From NCBI RefSeq assembly GCF_000332475.2, contig NZ_AOGX02000016.1, positions 141,143 to 205,142 on the forward strand: a stretch of 64,000 bases of DNA, written 5' to 3'. The notes below the pieces were generated by a model, which ran no database searches, had not been told where the DNA came from, and saw only the letters and a program-made list of their open reading frames with translations. Below, one piece after another: positions 34,251 through 43,349 of this stretch. The stretch comes from Leptospira yanagawae serovar Saopaulo str. Sao Paulo = ATCC 700523. GTDB lineage: Bacteria; Spirochaetota; Leptospiria; Leptospirales; Leptospiraceae. The position numbers and the translations under genes were made by a program. Each line of letters starts with the position of its first letter. The first letter of the stretch is position 1.

Positions 34251-37200
34251 ATGAAAGCTAAAATTTTGTTATTAATCCTTTGTTTCCAATTCCTTCCATT
34301 TTGCAAGTCTGAGGAGATCAATTACCAAGATAAAAATCTTTTTTGGGATGGAATATTCGGGCAATCCGGGATCCAACTTTTTACCTTATTTGACGCATTT
34401 CCAGCTTTAAAAAGTGGACTTACCAAATTAGAAGCATTAGAATTTAACATTCGACTGAACTCTTCCTTAGAACCAATTCGGCGTAATTTACCTAACATAC
34501 TTTTGAATCTTGGATATGTATTCAATGATGATAGAAATGCCATTAAACAAACATTACGTTTCGTATCGGATGAGTTCCAATTCTTAAGAGAAAACAAAAC
34601 AAATTTATTTCGTTCCGTTTCAACAAGTTTCGATAAAATCAGAAGATCACAATTAGATTTGTTACCAAATCTAATTCCAGTATCCAATCAAACCTTTCAA
34701 GAATTACTACGCACCAAATCAGAATCTGATGTCACTCTTTCCATTCAAAGGATCAATGATAATTTGAAAGATGCAGACTTCATCTCATTTATCAAAAAAA
34801 CGGAACTTATACTTGGAAAATTATTGATTCAAAATGAAGAAACAAGAACTGGACTAACAAATGTTATGTCAGGTATTTTTCAGTTTAAAAGTCCCGAATT
34901 TTATTCTTCATTATCGAAAATGATTGGAGGTATCGGAGAAGGTTTTTTCTATCAGGCAGGCATCGGTTCAGGTTTCAAAAGCAGTGGCACAAGTTTAAAA
35001 GAGTTATTCATAAATTTTGAAGATTATTATACCCCACAAGGTACCAAATACAGTTCCATCTACTCCAATCCCAGCCACTCAGGCCAAATCCGTAATTTTC
35101 TAAGTGACTTTATCATTAACCTTCGCCAAATCATTGTCACACCTGCAAATTTAATCAAAAACCAAAATCAATCATACATTGCAAACATTGCGGAGTCCTA
35201 CCACAAACTCCAATTCACTTCATCACTAAACAAAGCAAATGATTCCTTATACCAAATGTTATGTTTAGATTTGTTTGGAAGAAATCGCACATTGGATGTA
35301 TCAGGAGAATCAATTTCATTATTAGAACATTTGCTTTTTACCATTGGAGTGACAAACGATTTCGGTTACTACTGGTCCAATGACCCTTCTGAACCACAAA
35401 TTGAATCATCATCTGGTGGGGTAATAACGTTAGGTGATTCCCTTTTCAGTTTATCATCAAAATTAAAATCAGTGGGAATCGTAGTTCGTAATGCGACAGC
35501 CAACAGTGCATCACAAGTTCTCAGTTTGCCAAATTCAGATTTAGCCATACAGAATGGAGATACTGTTTTCGGAATAGGGATTCCAATCGGAACCATAGTC
35601 ACTTCAGTTAATGCTACATCTGTTCAATTATCAAATCCCATATCCTCATCTCTCAATAATTCACCGGTGACATTCAAACGTAGTACTTCTATCTCTAACC
35701 TCGGAATCTCAGCGGCAATCTGGAACTCAGCAATCTCTGGACGAGTGAAAAAAAACGGACAAGTAGAAAACGTAAACCTCAATACAGCCGTTTTATCGCG
35801 TATAGAAAACGATGTCATCTTATCAAACGCAAATGATCCTATTTATTCAAAAACCTTACCATGGATACTAGCAAGTTTGAGTTCAATATTGTATTCAGGC
35901 CAAGGTCCATATTTTAATCAAAACAGAAAAAATTCATTTGGTCAGATAGAAACTATAGATGGTCGTATTTATAAAGATTCCTTTGGAAATGATTTAATTT
36001 ATCAAAAAGAATGGAATACTTCAAAATATAAAATTGGAGTACGTAATTCCGAAAATGGAGATGTACAAGGAGTTGGACTTGGTGGCTTTGAATATCCAGA
36101 ATCTGATTTGAGTAATGGAAGCCACTATCACATAACCGAAATAAATATTCCCGAAAACGAAAGGGCAGTTGGATCAGACGAAGAAGCTTTTTACAAAAAC
36201 TTTTATTGGTTAATGTACCAAAAACGTTATGTGATTATTGTGCCAGTAGCTTTGGAAGCTTTGGGTGATACAATCCAAGATGCTGTTTATATTGTTATCA
36301 TTGCCAACGGTTTAAAAGGCCTCATTGATGTAAAACCTTACTGTAACGAAACGCAATGCAGTGAGTTTGATTCGGGAAGGTGGTTACATGCAAATACATT
36401 CATCAAAAATGATATCAAATCACAGGGAAACTTACAAAACTTTTCTAGTATAGCAGGTGATTCCTGTTTTTTGGTTGAAGTTTGGGGTTATGGAATCAGC
36501 GCAAGTGCAAACAGCAACTTAGGATTTGTAGACGATACGACTTTTCAACAAGTGTATCGACTTTTGTTTTCAAAATTCAATTCTCCTTCAGAATTTTATG
36601 GACCAATCCCGCCGGTCATATCAGCAGGATTTCCCAGTTTTGAAAGATTAGGATTTTTTTCTGAAGAAAACATTCGAGAAAAATCATTTGCTTACCTTTG
36701 GGAAAAAAGAAATCATCTTTTGCCAATTGTTGCTTCCATCGCCCATACATCTGTACTAACATCGGATTCATCGCAAAATAAAAATTCATTTATATTGTTA
36801 ACAAATCTGATCCAAGTTTTAAACCGACCATTTCTTTTTGAAAGTTTGGATCCAACTGCGGCAAGCGATATGGAGGACACTGCATCACCTAATCGAAATA
36901 TTACGATTAGACAATACCGGATTCGAGGCAATTCAGGTGTTTTTGGTATCCGTTCCCCGAATATGCCAAACCTGGCGTTATATTATCCGAATGCGCAACT
37001 TCGATCCTATTTATCCTTTCTAATTGAAAACCAAAGGAAATGGAATGATGGGATCCTTAATTCAATGAGTAAAGGTCATTTATTAGAATCAATCCTAGAG
37101 ACTGTCTATTATTTTGGGGATCCAAAACATTCTGATAGTCGGAACTTAACTATCATTGGGTTACAACAATTATTTTATGAGTTTAAACTGGATGTAGAAA

Positions 37201-37883
37201 ATCCTGATAGTTCTCAATTTTCCATAAATCAATTTTCTTATGAGATCGAAAACTACATTAGTAGTTTGGTTTTAGAACGTGGGAAAAATCCGAACCATTC
37301 CGCCTACTCATTCTTAGATGATGTTGAATGTTTTTTATCTACTCTACTCAATGCAAAGTCACCATATTCATACTCAAATCAAATCAAACCTGTTCTCATA
37401 ATATTATCTGATGCGGATTTAACTTCTGGTGAGATTTATGGATTTTTAGAATGGTTAGGGCAAATTTTTATCTATGAAAATGGAAACCCAAGGTATCGAA
37501 TCAGTTTTTTCCTTTCAGAAACCTTACCAAATCTCCTGGAAGATATTTCAGGAAAATCCATTCCGGTATTTCAGATCTTGGAGTCTTTAACTGGTGAGTC
37601 TTCGTTTTTAGAATATTTTTACAAACGAACCATTAGTGAATATTCGTTTTCTGAAATCTGGTTGGACTTAGAAAATTTTTGTAAAAGTTCGATGATCCAA
37701 AATCCATCAAAAGATAAAAAAGATTTATTTTATAACTTAAGCCAAACCTTTCAACTTTTTTCCCAACTCTTAAGTTCCCAAACAAGGCCAATGCAAACTG
37801 ATTATTGGTTTGTGGACCAAGTCAATCGGAATAACGAACTTAGTGTTTTCGATCATTTCAATTTTATATTTTCTAAAAAATAA
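34251..37883 (+). CDS. Giant lipoprotein 3 of the hydroxylase-FadL operon
   Basis: 1210 residues; lipobox FLPFC (Cys18). It starts four bases after the previous stop and its own stop shares a base with the next ATG. The protein is largely helical with few recognisable blocks. One segment near residues 405-475 (NGDTVFGIGIPIGTIVTSVN) resembles the G-x-G-I-P-x-G-T motif of the preceding lipoprotein. It does not share the NxxLYHxWWNG block, so it is not simply a third paralogue. I do not recognise a family. It is probably part of the same envelope complex. Confidence 0.7.
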   Translation: MKAKILLLILCFQFLPFCKSEEINYQDKNLFWDGIFGQSGIQLFTLFDAFPALKSGLTKLEALEFNIRLNSSLEPIRRNLPNILLNLGYVFNDDRNAIKQTLRFVSDEFQFLRENKTNLFRSVSTSFDKIRRSQLDLLPNLIPVSNQTFQELLRTKSESDVTLSIQRINDNLKDADFISFIKKTELILGKLLIQNEETRTGLTNVMSGIFQFKSPEFYSSLSKMIGGIGEGFFYQAGIGSGFKSSGTSLKELFINFEDYYTPQGTKYSSIYSNPSHSGQIRNFLSDFIINLRQIIVTPANLIKNQNQSYIANIAESYHKLQFTSSLNKANDSLYQMLCLDLFGRNRTLDVSGESISLLEHLLFTIGVTNDFGYYWSNDPSEPQIESSSGGVITLGDSLFSLSSKLKSVGIVVRNATANSASQVLSLPNSDLAIQNGDTVFGIGIPIGTIVTSVNATSVQLSNPISSSLNNSPVTFKRSTSISNLGISAAIWNSAISGRVKKNGQVENVNLNTAVLSRIENDVILSNANDPIYSKTLPWILASLSSILYSGQGPYFNQNRKNSFGQIETIDGRIYKDSFGNDLIYQKEWNTSKYKIGVRNSENGDVQGVGLGGFEYPESDLSNGSHYHITEINIPENERAVGSDEEAFYKNFYWLMYQKRYVIIVPVALEALGDTIQDAVYIVIIANGLKGLIDVKPYCNETQCSEFDSGRWLHANTFIKNDIKSQGNLQNFSSIAGDSCFLVEVWGYGISASANSNLGFVDDTTFQQVYRLLFSKFNSPSEFYGPIPPVISAGFPSFERLGFFSEENIREKSFAYLWEKRNHLLPIVASIAHTSVLTSDSSQNKNSFILLTNLIQVLNRPFLFESLDPTAASDMEDTASPNRNITIRQYRIRGNSGVFGIRSPNMPNLALYYPNAQLRSYLSFLIENQRKWNDGILNSMSKGHLLESILETVYYFGDPKHSDSRNLTIIGLQQLFYEFKLDVENPDSSQFSINQFSYEIENYISSLVLERGKNPNHSAYSFLDDVECFLSTLLNAKSPYSYSNQIKPVLIILSDADLTSGEIYGFLEWLGQIFIYENGNPRYRISFFLSETLPNLLEDISGKSIPVFQILESLTGESSFLEYFYKRTISEYSFSEIWLDLENFCKSSMIQNPSKDKKDLFYNLSQTFQLFSQLLSSQTRPMQTDYWFVDQVNRNNELSVFDHFNFIFSKK

Positions 37884-39199
37884 TGAAAACTATCTATTGC
37901 ATAATCTTATTATTTAGCGGGCATTATGTGTATGCCGGTTCCTACGGTGATGTATACGGTGGATATGCCAAACAAGCAGGGATGGCAGGTGCAGTATCAT
38001 CTTTTGTCAACCATTCATCGGCCCCACTTTATAATATTGCAGGACTTGCAAGAAAAAATGAACAGGAAATCATCCGCGAAAATTCCACTCTAAATCCAAA
38101 GGAAGAACGGCTTAATTTTCACGAAGTGAGTTTTTCTTACCATCACGTTGATCCAAAAATTAATACTAACTTACAAAGAAAAGAAAGTCTTTCGAACACA
38201 AAAGACCATCATCTCACGTTTGGACTTACGTTTAGTTTAAATGAAATTTACAATATGAACAATAAACTTAGGTTTGGACTCCATATCGTAAGTCCTGCCA
38301 CTGGTAATATTGTAACCATCAACGATCAAAATCCTAATGTTCCAAGACCTATCCAATCAGGTTCTGCCAATGAAAGGCCAAACATCATGGGTGGGCTTGC
38401 TTATGAAGTTTGGAAAGATCATATGTTTATTGGTATTGGCTTTAATGCATTTGTAAAAGGTGGTGGTTCAATTTTATTAAAAAATGTTCCCATTGCGAAA
38501 GAAGAATCCACGCCTGACCAACAAGTCATCTTACAAATGAAACCAATCATCAATCCCATCTATGGAATACAATTTCATTGGAACCAATTTGATTTTGGAT
38601 TATCTTACCGAAGGGAAAGTTTTTTATCCGTAGACCCAGTGACAACGAGGGCACAAACAACATTACTCGGTATCCAATTGGATTTAGATCTAGCATTACT
38701 TGATTTATACCAACCAAAAGTGTATACAACAGGAATCTCATATCTTCTAAAAGATCGTTACCGTTTTGCTTTTGATGTGAACTTGGAAAAGTGGAGTGAA
38801 TACAAGTTATCTAGAACGAAGTCTACTTACAATCAAAACCCAGAAGTAAAAGATACCACAAATTTAAGATTGGGTTTTGAATATCTCTTTAGGCCTGATA
38901 CGAGTTTCAGAATGGGTTATGCAAGAAGGCCGAGTGCGATCGGTGATGTAAGTGGAAGAGCAAATTTACTGGATTTTGATCGAAACATTTATACTTTAGG
39001 AATGAGTTATACAATCACAGACCAATCATCTTCTTATCTGACTGGGCTAAAAAAAGCAGTTCTATTAGATTTGGTCATAGACTACCAGTCTTGGAGTTCA
39101 AGAGAAATTGTAAAACGTGAGCCATCATCAGAAAACCCAAACTTTAGTTATGGTGGTAAAGCCCTCCACATTGGATTTGGAATCACTACATTTTTATAA
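37883..39199 (+). CDS. FadL/OmpP1/TodX-type outer-membrane channel
   Basis: 438 residues with a signal peptide (IILLFSGHYVYAG). The mature N-terminus has the OmpP1/FadL pattern GYAKQAGMAGAVSSFVNHSSAPLYNIAGLARK, corresponding to the N-terminal hatch of this family. The rest is a series of amphipathic strands ending in a C-terminal Phe-Leu, as expected of a 14-strand barrel. Members import long-chain fatty acids, alkanes or aromatic hydrocarbons across the outer membrane. It closes the operon headed by the AlkB-type hydroxylase, which strongly suggests the substrate is a hydrocarbon or fatty acid. Confidence 0.82.
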   Translation: MKTIYCIILLFSGHYVYAGSYGDVYGGYAKQAGMAGAVSSFVNHSSAPLYNIAGLARKNEQEIIRENSTLNPKEERLNFHEVSFSYHHVDPKINTNLQRKESLSNTKDHHLTFGLTFSLNEIYNMNNKLRFGLHIVSPATGNIVTINDQNPNVPRPIQSGSANERPNIMGGLAYEVWKDHMFIGIGFNAFVKGGGSILLKNVPIAKEESTPDQQVILQMKPIINPIYGIQFHWNQFDFGLSYRRESFLSVDPVTTRAQTTLLGIQLDLDLALLDLYQPKVYTTGISYLLKDRYRFAFDVNLEKWSEYKLSRTKSTYNQNPEVKDTTNLRLGFEYLFRPDTSFRMGYARRPSAIGDVSGRANLLDFDRNIYTLGMSYTITDQSSSYLTGLKKAVLLDLVIDYQSWSSREIVKREPSSENPNFSYGGKALHIGFGITTFL

Positions 39200-39200
39200 T

Positions 39201-40412
39201 TTATAACGATACCAAAACCAACTGCAAAAACCCCACAAAAGCACCTAATGCAGCTCCTATTAGTATCAAAAGTAATTCATCTTCTTGGAATGCCGAACGT
39301 AATATCGATTCAAAATCTTTTAAAGACATTCCATTCATTTTAGTTGTGATGATTGTTTCCAAAGCCATACAAGACTGTAGATAATCATCTAATCCTTTGG
39401 CTTGTAGAATGGTAGCGTCTGTAATCGTCTTCGAAATTTCAAGTTTCGATGTTTCATAAGTAGACCATTTACCCGTTACCGCAATCAGAGGTTTTGCAAA
39501 CGTTGTGATTCTATCAATTTGAATTAATATTTCTTTTTGGATGTCCAAAAGTAAAATCTCTGCAGCTTTTCCAGACAACAATTCTTCTAAAATATTTTTT
39601 GAGCTAAGAATTTGTTCTGAAACAATTTTAGCGAAAGCTAATGAAACAGATTCTTTTCGTTTCAAAAATAAACCTTGGTATTCGAAAATACCGAAATACT
39701 TTTTTGGTTCAAGAGGACGAAAGATCATTTGAATTGCCAAAAAATTTGTCACATACCCAACAAGAACTCCTTGCAGAGGCAAAGTCCATGCAACGGGAAA
39801 ATGAATCCAAATCAATAACTGGATGAAACCTAATATAAATCCAAAATAAAGTCCTGATCTTTCGATGAATTTAAATTCCGGTCCACCTACACTTTGGAAC
39901 ATATCGACAATCGTTTTTGTATTTTCACCAGTCAGTTTTTCAAATACAAGATTTTTAATATCCAATTTTGAATGATTGTCTTCTTGAATTTCTCGTGTGA
40001 TTTTTTTTATGATCACTCCACTTTCTTTTTTAATTTTATTTATGATGTCAATTTGTAGATTTTTCGGAATTTTGTTCCATAACTCAGGATCAATAGAATT
40101 TGCAAATTCGATTGTGGCCTTGTGAATCGTTGGCTCGAGTGCATCTGATAATTTTTTTTCAACGGTTGCATCATCTATTTTTTTTGCAATTTCCTTTACA
40201 TCCAATAATTTCTCAGTGATCACCTCGACAAAGTTTTGTGCTATTTTATTTGCTTTTCTTGGAATTATCCCCTGCCAACCAAGATACGGGGGATAACCAA
40301 TAAATTGAATTGGATAAAAAGTCATTTTTAATGCCAACCAATTTGTGACCCATCCAATCAGAGCATATGTAAATGGTATAGTAGCAAAAAGGATCCAATG
40401 CGATGGGAACAT
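39201..40412 (-). CDS. DUF445 family membrane protein
   Basis: 403 residues. Two related halves each pair a transmembrane segment with a motif: GWVTNWLALKMTFYPIQFIG ... GWQGIIPRKANKIA in the first, and GYVTNFLAIQMIFRPLEPKK ... QGLFLKRKESVSLAFAKIV in the second. A final hydrophobic helix (LLLILIGAALGAFVGFLQLV) ends it. This is the DUF445 (YheB/YjiN-like) pattern. The molecular role is unknown. The gene starts 24 bases after the TetR gene on the same strand, so it is probably in its operon. Convergent with the FadL gene: the stops are one base apart. Confidence 0.85.
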   Translation of the reverse strand: MFPSHWILFATIPFTYALIGWVTNWLALKMTFYPIQFIGYPPYLGWQGIIPRKANKIAQNFVEVITEKLLDVKEIAKKIDDATVEKKLSDALEPTIHKATIEFANSIDPELWNKIPKNLQIDIINKIKKESGVIIKKITREIQEDNHSKLDIKNLVFEKLTGENTKTIVDMFQSVGGPEFKFIERSGLYFGFILGFIQLLIWIHFPVAWTLPLQGVLVGYVTNFLAIQMIFRPLEPKKYFGIFEYQGLFLKRKESVSLAFAKIVSEQILSSKNILEELLSGKAAEILLLDIQKEILIQIDRITTFAKPLIAVTGKWSTYETSKLEISKTITDATILQAKGLDDYLQSCMALETIITTKMNGMSLKDFESILRSAFQEDELLLILIGAALGAFVGFLQLVLVSL

Positions 40413-40436
40413 AAGTGTTACGAATATATATGCATT

Positions 40437-41018
40437 TTACAAATTTGATGAAGCTGAATTCTTACCACTATCAGAGAAAAGATCTCCAAGGTATTTCAAA
40501 CCTTCAAACAATTCGATCCAAGAAGTATCTTCATCCCCTTTGGACTTCAAAAACAACACTCCGACAAAAAAAGATAAAAATGCCTTACCTCCTTTGCCAT
40601 CGGTTTCCTTTGGAAAAAATCGGTTTAAAGCAGATTCATATGCTGAAAAAGATTCATCAACAAGTTGGATTAATTCCGTTGAATCGGAAAGTTGTCGTTT
40701 CACATCCACAGCGAGTAACATCAAATTCAAAAAATGACCTTCTTTCCCCGCCACAAAATTCATAATGTCAATGATACTTGTACTTTCTTCAGAGAGTTTC
40801 AGTATCGCTTCGGCATCAGAGGAGACTAAGTGTTTGACCATAGAAGTAAATAATGCTTCTTTTGTAGGGAAGTAATGATAAAGTGTTCCAGTGGAAACAC
40901 CCAATTCTTTTGAAAGTTCTCGCATGGAAACAGAAGCCACACCTTTTGAAACAAAAATGGGTAGCGATTTAGATAATAACTCAACTCGATACTGCTGATG
41001 ATCTACAATCTTAGGCAT
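40437..41018 (-). CDS. TetR-family transcriptional regulator
   Basis: 193 residues from ATG 41018 (GGTGG five bases upstream). The N-terminal HTH is typical of TetR: VASVSMRELSKELGVSTGTLYHYFPTKEALF. The C-terminal ligand-binding helices are divergent, as usual. It is adjacent to DUF445 and close to the hydroxylase-FadL operon, so it is a candidate regulator of that operon. An inverted repeat upstream of the gene (41054-41083) may be its own operator. Confidence 0.88.
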   Translation of the reverse strand: MPKIVDHQQYRVELLSKSLPIFVSKGVASVSMRELSKELGVSTGTLYHYFPTKEALFTSMVKHLVSSDAEAILKLSEESTSIIDIMNFVAGKEGHFLNLMLLAVDVKRQLSDSTELIQLVDESFSAYESALNRFFPKETDGKGGKAFLSFFVGVLFLKSKGDEDTSWIELFEGLKYLGDLFSDSGKNSASSNL

Positions 41019-41053
41019 AAAAACCACCAAGTCTAAAATGATGTTTTAAATTC

Positions 41054-41083
41054 GGTTGTTATTTTTTGTTTTCATAACAAACC
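41054..41083. promoter_or_regulatory. Inverted repeat, candidate TetR operator
   Basis: GGTTGTTAT at 41054-41062 faces ATAACAAACC at 41074-41083, separated by 11 bases. It lies 36 bases upstream of the TetR start and in the divergent region shared with the LuxR-type gene. The position suits autoregulation; the match to a known operator cannot be tested here. Confidence 0.35.
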
Positions 41084-41223
41084 TAAATCAAAAACATACA
41101 ACTAGGTTATTTTTATAAAAGGGCAAGGAACTTCAAGCTAGAATCTTTTTTAAGTCCTTTGGATTGGATTACCTTTAGGATACATAATCAAAAACGAGAA
41201 TTTAGTTTTAGGAGAGAAATTTG

Positions 41224-42387
41224 ATGATCGGAGAATTGCAAATTCCAATATTATTAAGTTTTGCGGCACTAGTCTCTAATCTCTCTGTATTCATTTCATC
41301 TGCAAAAATCAAATATCCGATTTTCGTTTCTTTACGGTGGATATCAATTACTTTGATCTTAGGAAACTTATTTTTAATCGGAGTCTTCAAATCTGAAACT
41401 GAAAAAGAAGCGTATTTGGCTTTTCACTTGTTTCGATGTGTTATCTTTTGTATTCCCTATTTATTTCTCAAAATGAGTCATAAACTTTCCGGAAGAAGTC
41501 AGTCCACAATACTGATCAAAGTAACACTTATCATTACTCTCATTTATCTTCTTCTCATCAATATCGATTATATTTTGGACCAATCTTTTCTCATTGTAGG
41601 TTGGATTCATTATGATTGGGGTTATTGGCCAATTTTACAGCTTCGAGCAAAAATATTAATTGGTATAGGTTTCTTCTTACCATTTTTCATTTCACTTTAT
41701 TTATTAGTTCGCCCTATAGAGGTAATTGAAAAAGATTTCTCGATTTTCTCATATTTACTCCTTGTTTGGTGGATTGGATTCGCTTTTAATTTTTTAGCAT
41801 TGTATGGTGTTGCCATTTTTCCATTTGGTATGGCGATTGATACAATCATCAGTACAATTTTTTCTATTTTATTAACGAAAAACTGGAATCAACATAAGTT
41901 CCATTATTTTACAGAATTTTTATCCATGTTTGGTACCACCATTTTATGTTTCATTTTCCTCCAATGGACATTGAATTCCAATCCATCAATCCAGTATTTC
42001 ATTTCATTTATCATTGGAATGGTGTTTTTTTATTTTTTGTTTCAATTGATCCAAAAATTCAATTCTAAATCAATTGGTTTTGATTTTAAAAGTCATGAAG
42101 GATTGATTGGAGGAAATGCATTTCAAGAAAATACGAATGCCTCTCAAATTATATCCAAACTGAATTCATACCAACTGACAAAAAAAGAAATTGAAATAGC
42201 CCAAATGATGATCAGAGGATTTTCGAAAAAACAGATTCGTTTTTATTTAGATATTTCAGATGGTACATTTAGAAACCACCTAAGTAGTATGTATTCTAAA
42301 ACGATTGACAGTGAATCACCAAACACAACTGGAGATAAGTTCCAAAGGTTTCTTTATTTTTTGTCTAAAACAATCTCAAATTCTTAA
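41224..42387 (+). CDS. Membrane-bound LuxR-type transcriptional regulator
   Basis: About 387 residues. Eight or so transmembrane helices span residues 5-285, followed by a short linker and a LuxR-like HTH (YQLTKKEIEIAQMMIRGFSKKQIRFYLDISDGTFRNHLSSMYSKT). No kinase or receiver domain is present, so it seems to be a one-component regulator that senses at the membrane. ATG 41224 is preceded by TTG 41221; AGGAGAG is at suitable distance from either. The first gene after a divergent promoter region; the membrane protein that follows may be its partner. Confidence 0.8.
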   Translation: MIGELQIPILLSFAALVSNLSVFISSAKIKYPIFVSLRWISITLILGNLFLIGVFKSETEKEAYLAFHLFRCVIFCIPYLFLKMSHKLSGRSQSTILIKVTLIITLIYLLLINIDYILDQSFLIVGWIHYDWGYWPILQLRAKILIGIGFFLPFFISLYLLVRPIEVIEKDFSIFSYLLLVWWIGFAFNFLALYGVAIFPFGMAIDTIISTIFSILLTKNWNQHKFHYFTEFLSMFGTTILCFIFLQWTLNSNPSIQYFISFIIGMVFFYFLFQLIQKFNSKSIGFDFKSHEGLIGGNAFQENTNASQIISKLNSYQLTKKEIEIAQMMIRGFSKKQIRFYLDISDGTFRNHLSSMYSKTIDSESPNTTGDKFQRFLYFLSKTISNS

Positions 42388-42390
42388 ATT

Positions 42391-42428
42391 CATGACATTT
42401 GTCATGTGAATTCATACAAACCATGACA
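42391..42428 (+). promoter_or_regulatory. CATGACA palindrome and third half-site
   Basis: CATGACATTTGTCATG (42391-42406) is a perfect 16-bp palindrome, and a third CATGACA lies at 42422-42428, 31 bases from the first, about three helix turns. It is located between the LuxR-type gene and the membrane-protein gene that begins at 42467. This looks like a binding site array, possibly for the regulator encoded just upstream. Confidence 0.45.
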
Positions 42429-42466
42429 AGTCGCATATTCCTAAAATATTGGAATACGATAGACTT

Positions 42467-43204
42467 ATGTTTATGAATACAATCACAATCCACATTCCAT
42501 GTTTTAACCAATTGATCACAATTGTTTCTTCCCTTTTCCTTTACCTATTCATCACTTGGATAGGATTCAGAAATGGCAAAAATCAATTCCCAAATGAGAT
42601 GAATGAAATCAAAAAGATTTGGATAAAAATTACATTCTATTTTGTATTTTGTTTGTTCCTTTCCTATATTGGATTTTTAGAAACTTTTAAGTTCCCACCT
42701 AGAATGCCTCTACTTAGCTTCTCTATTACTCTAATTAGCCTTTATATGATCCTACGGTCTCCTCTTTATGAATTAATCAAATATTTTGGAAAAGAAAACC
42801 TGGTCTTATTCCAAGTTTGGCGTTTCATACCAGAATCAATCATCTTCATCAACGTATTTACTGGAATTCAACCTTCAATTATGACATTCACAGGAAACAA
42901 TTTTGATATCCTTGTTCCCATCTCAGCTCCAATGATTTATTTATTATTCCGATATAAATTCATCAATGCAAATTGGATTTTGGTTTGGAATGTTGTTGCT
43001 TTACTTGGATTAATACACACATTGAGTGTCGGTGTTTTATCAGCACCTTACCCATTCCAATTGTATGATGTTTATCCATCCAATGCAATCGTTGGTTATT
43101 TTCCAATGACTTTGATCCCATTATTTTTTGTACCGTTGGCAATCATCAGCCATGTCCTTGGAATTTTACTCTCTATCAAAAACGAAACAACAGAAAGTAA
43201 ATAA
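42467..43204 (+). CDS. Multi-pass membrane protein
   Basis: About 245 residues and seven hydrophobic segments (for example LITIVSSLFLYLFITWIGF and FYFVFCLFLSYIGFL), with no catalytic motif that I recognise. The start is uncertain: ATG 42467 or 42473; neither has a strong ribosome binding site. It follows the membrane-bound LuxR-type gene with the palindromic site between, so the two may be functionally linked. It resembles the membrane part of that regulator in general layout but I see no clear sequence repeat. Confidence 0.65.
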   Translation: MFMNTITIHIPCFNQLITIVSSLFLYLFITWIGFRNGKNQFPNEMNEIKKIWIKITFYFVFCLFLSYIGFLETFKFPPRMPLLSFSITLISLYMILRSPLYELIKYFGKENLVLFQVWRFIPESIIFINVFTGIQPSIMTFTGNNFDILVPISAPMIYLLFRYKFINANWILVWNVVALLGLIHTLSVGVLSAPYPFQLYDVYPSNAIVGYFPMTLIPLFFVPLAIISHVLGILLSIKNETTESK

Positions 43205-43349
43205 TGTATTGAATCCAAGATTTCCATTTGTTTCCAATGGCGATGGAAATCGGGGGAAAAATAAAAAAAAATTTATACCCAAAATGATTCCACTGGGTCT
43301 AATATACGAATTAAAATTCACGTATTATTCTACATACCAGGAGTCGAAA

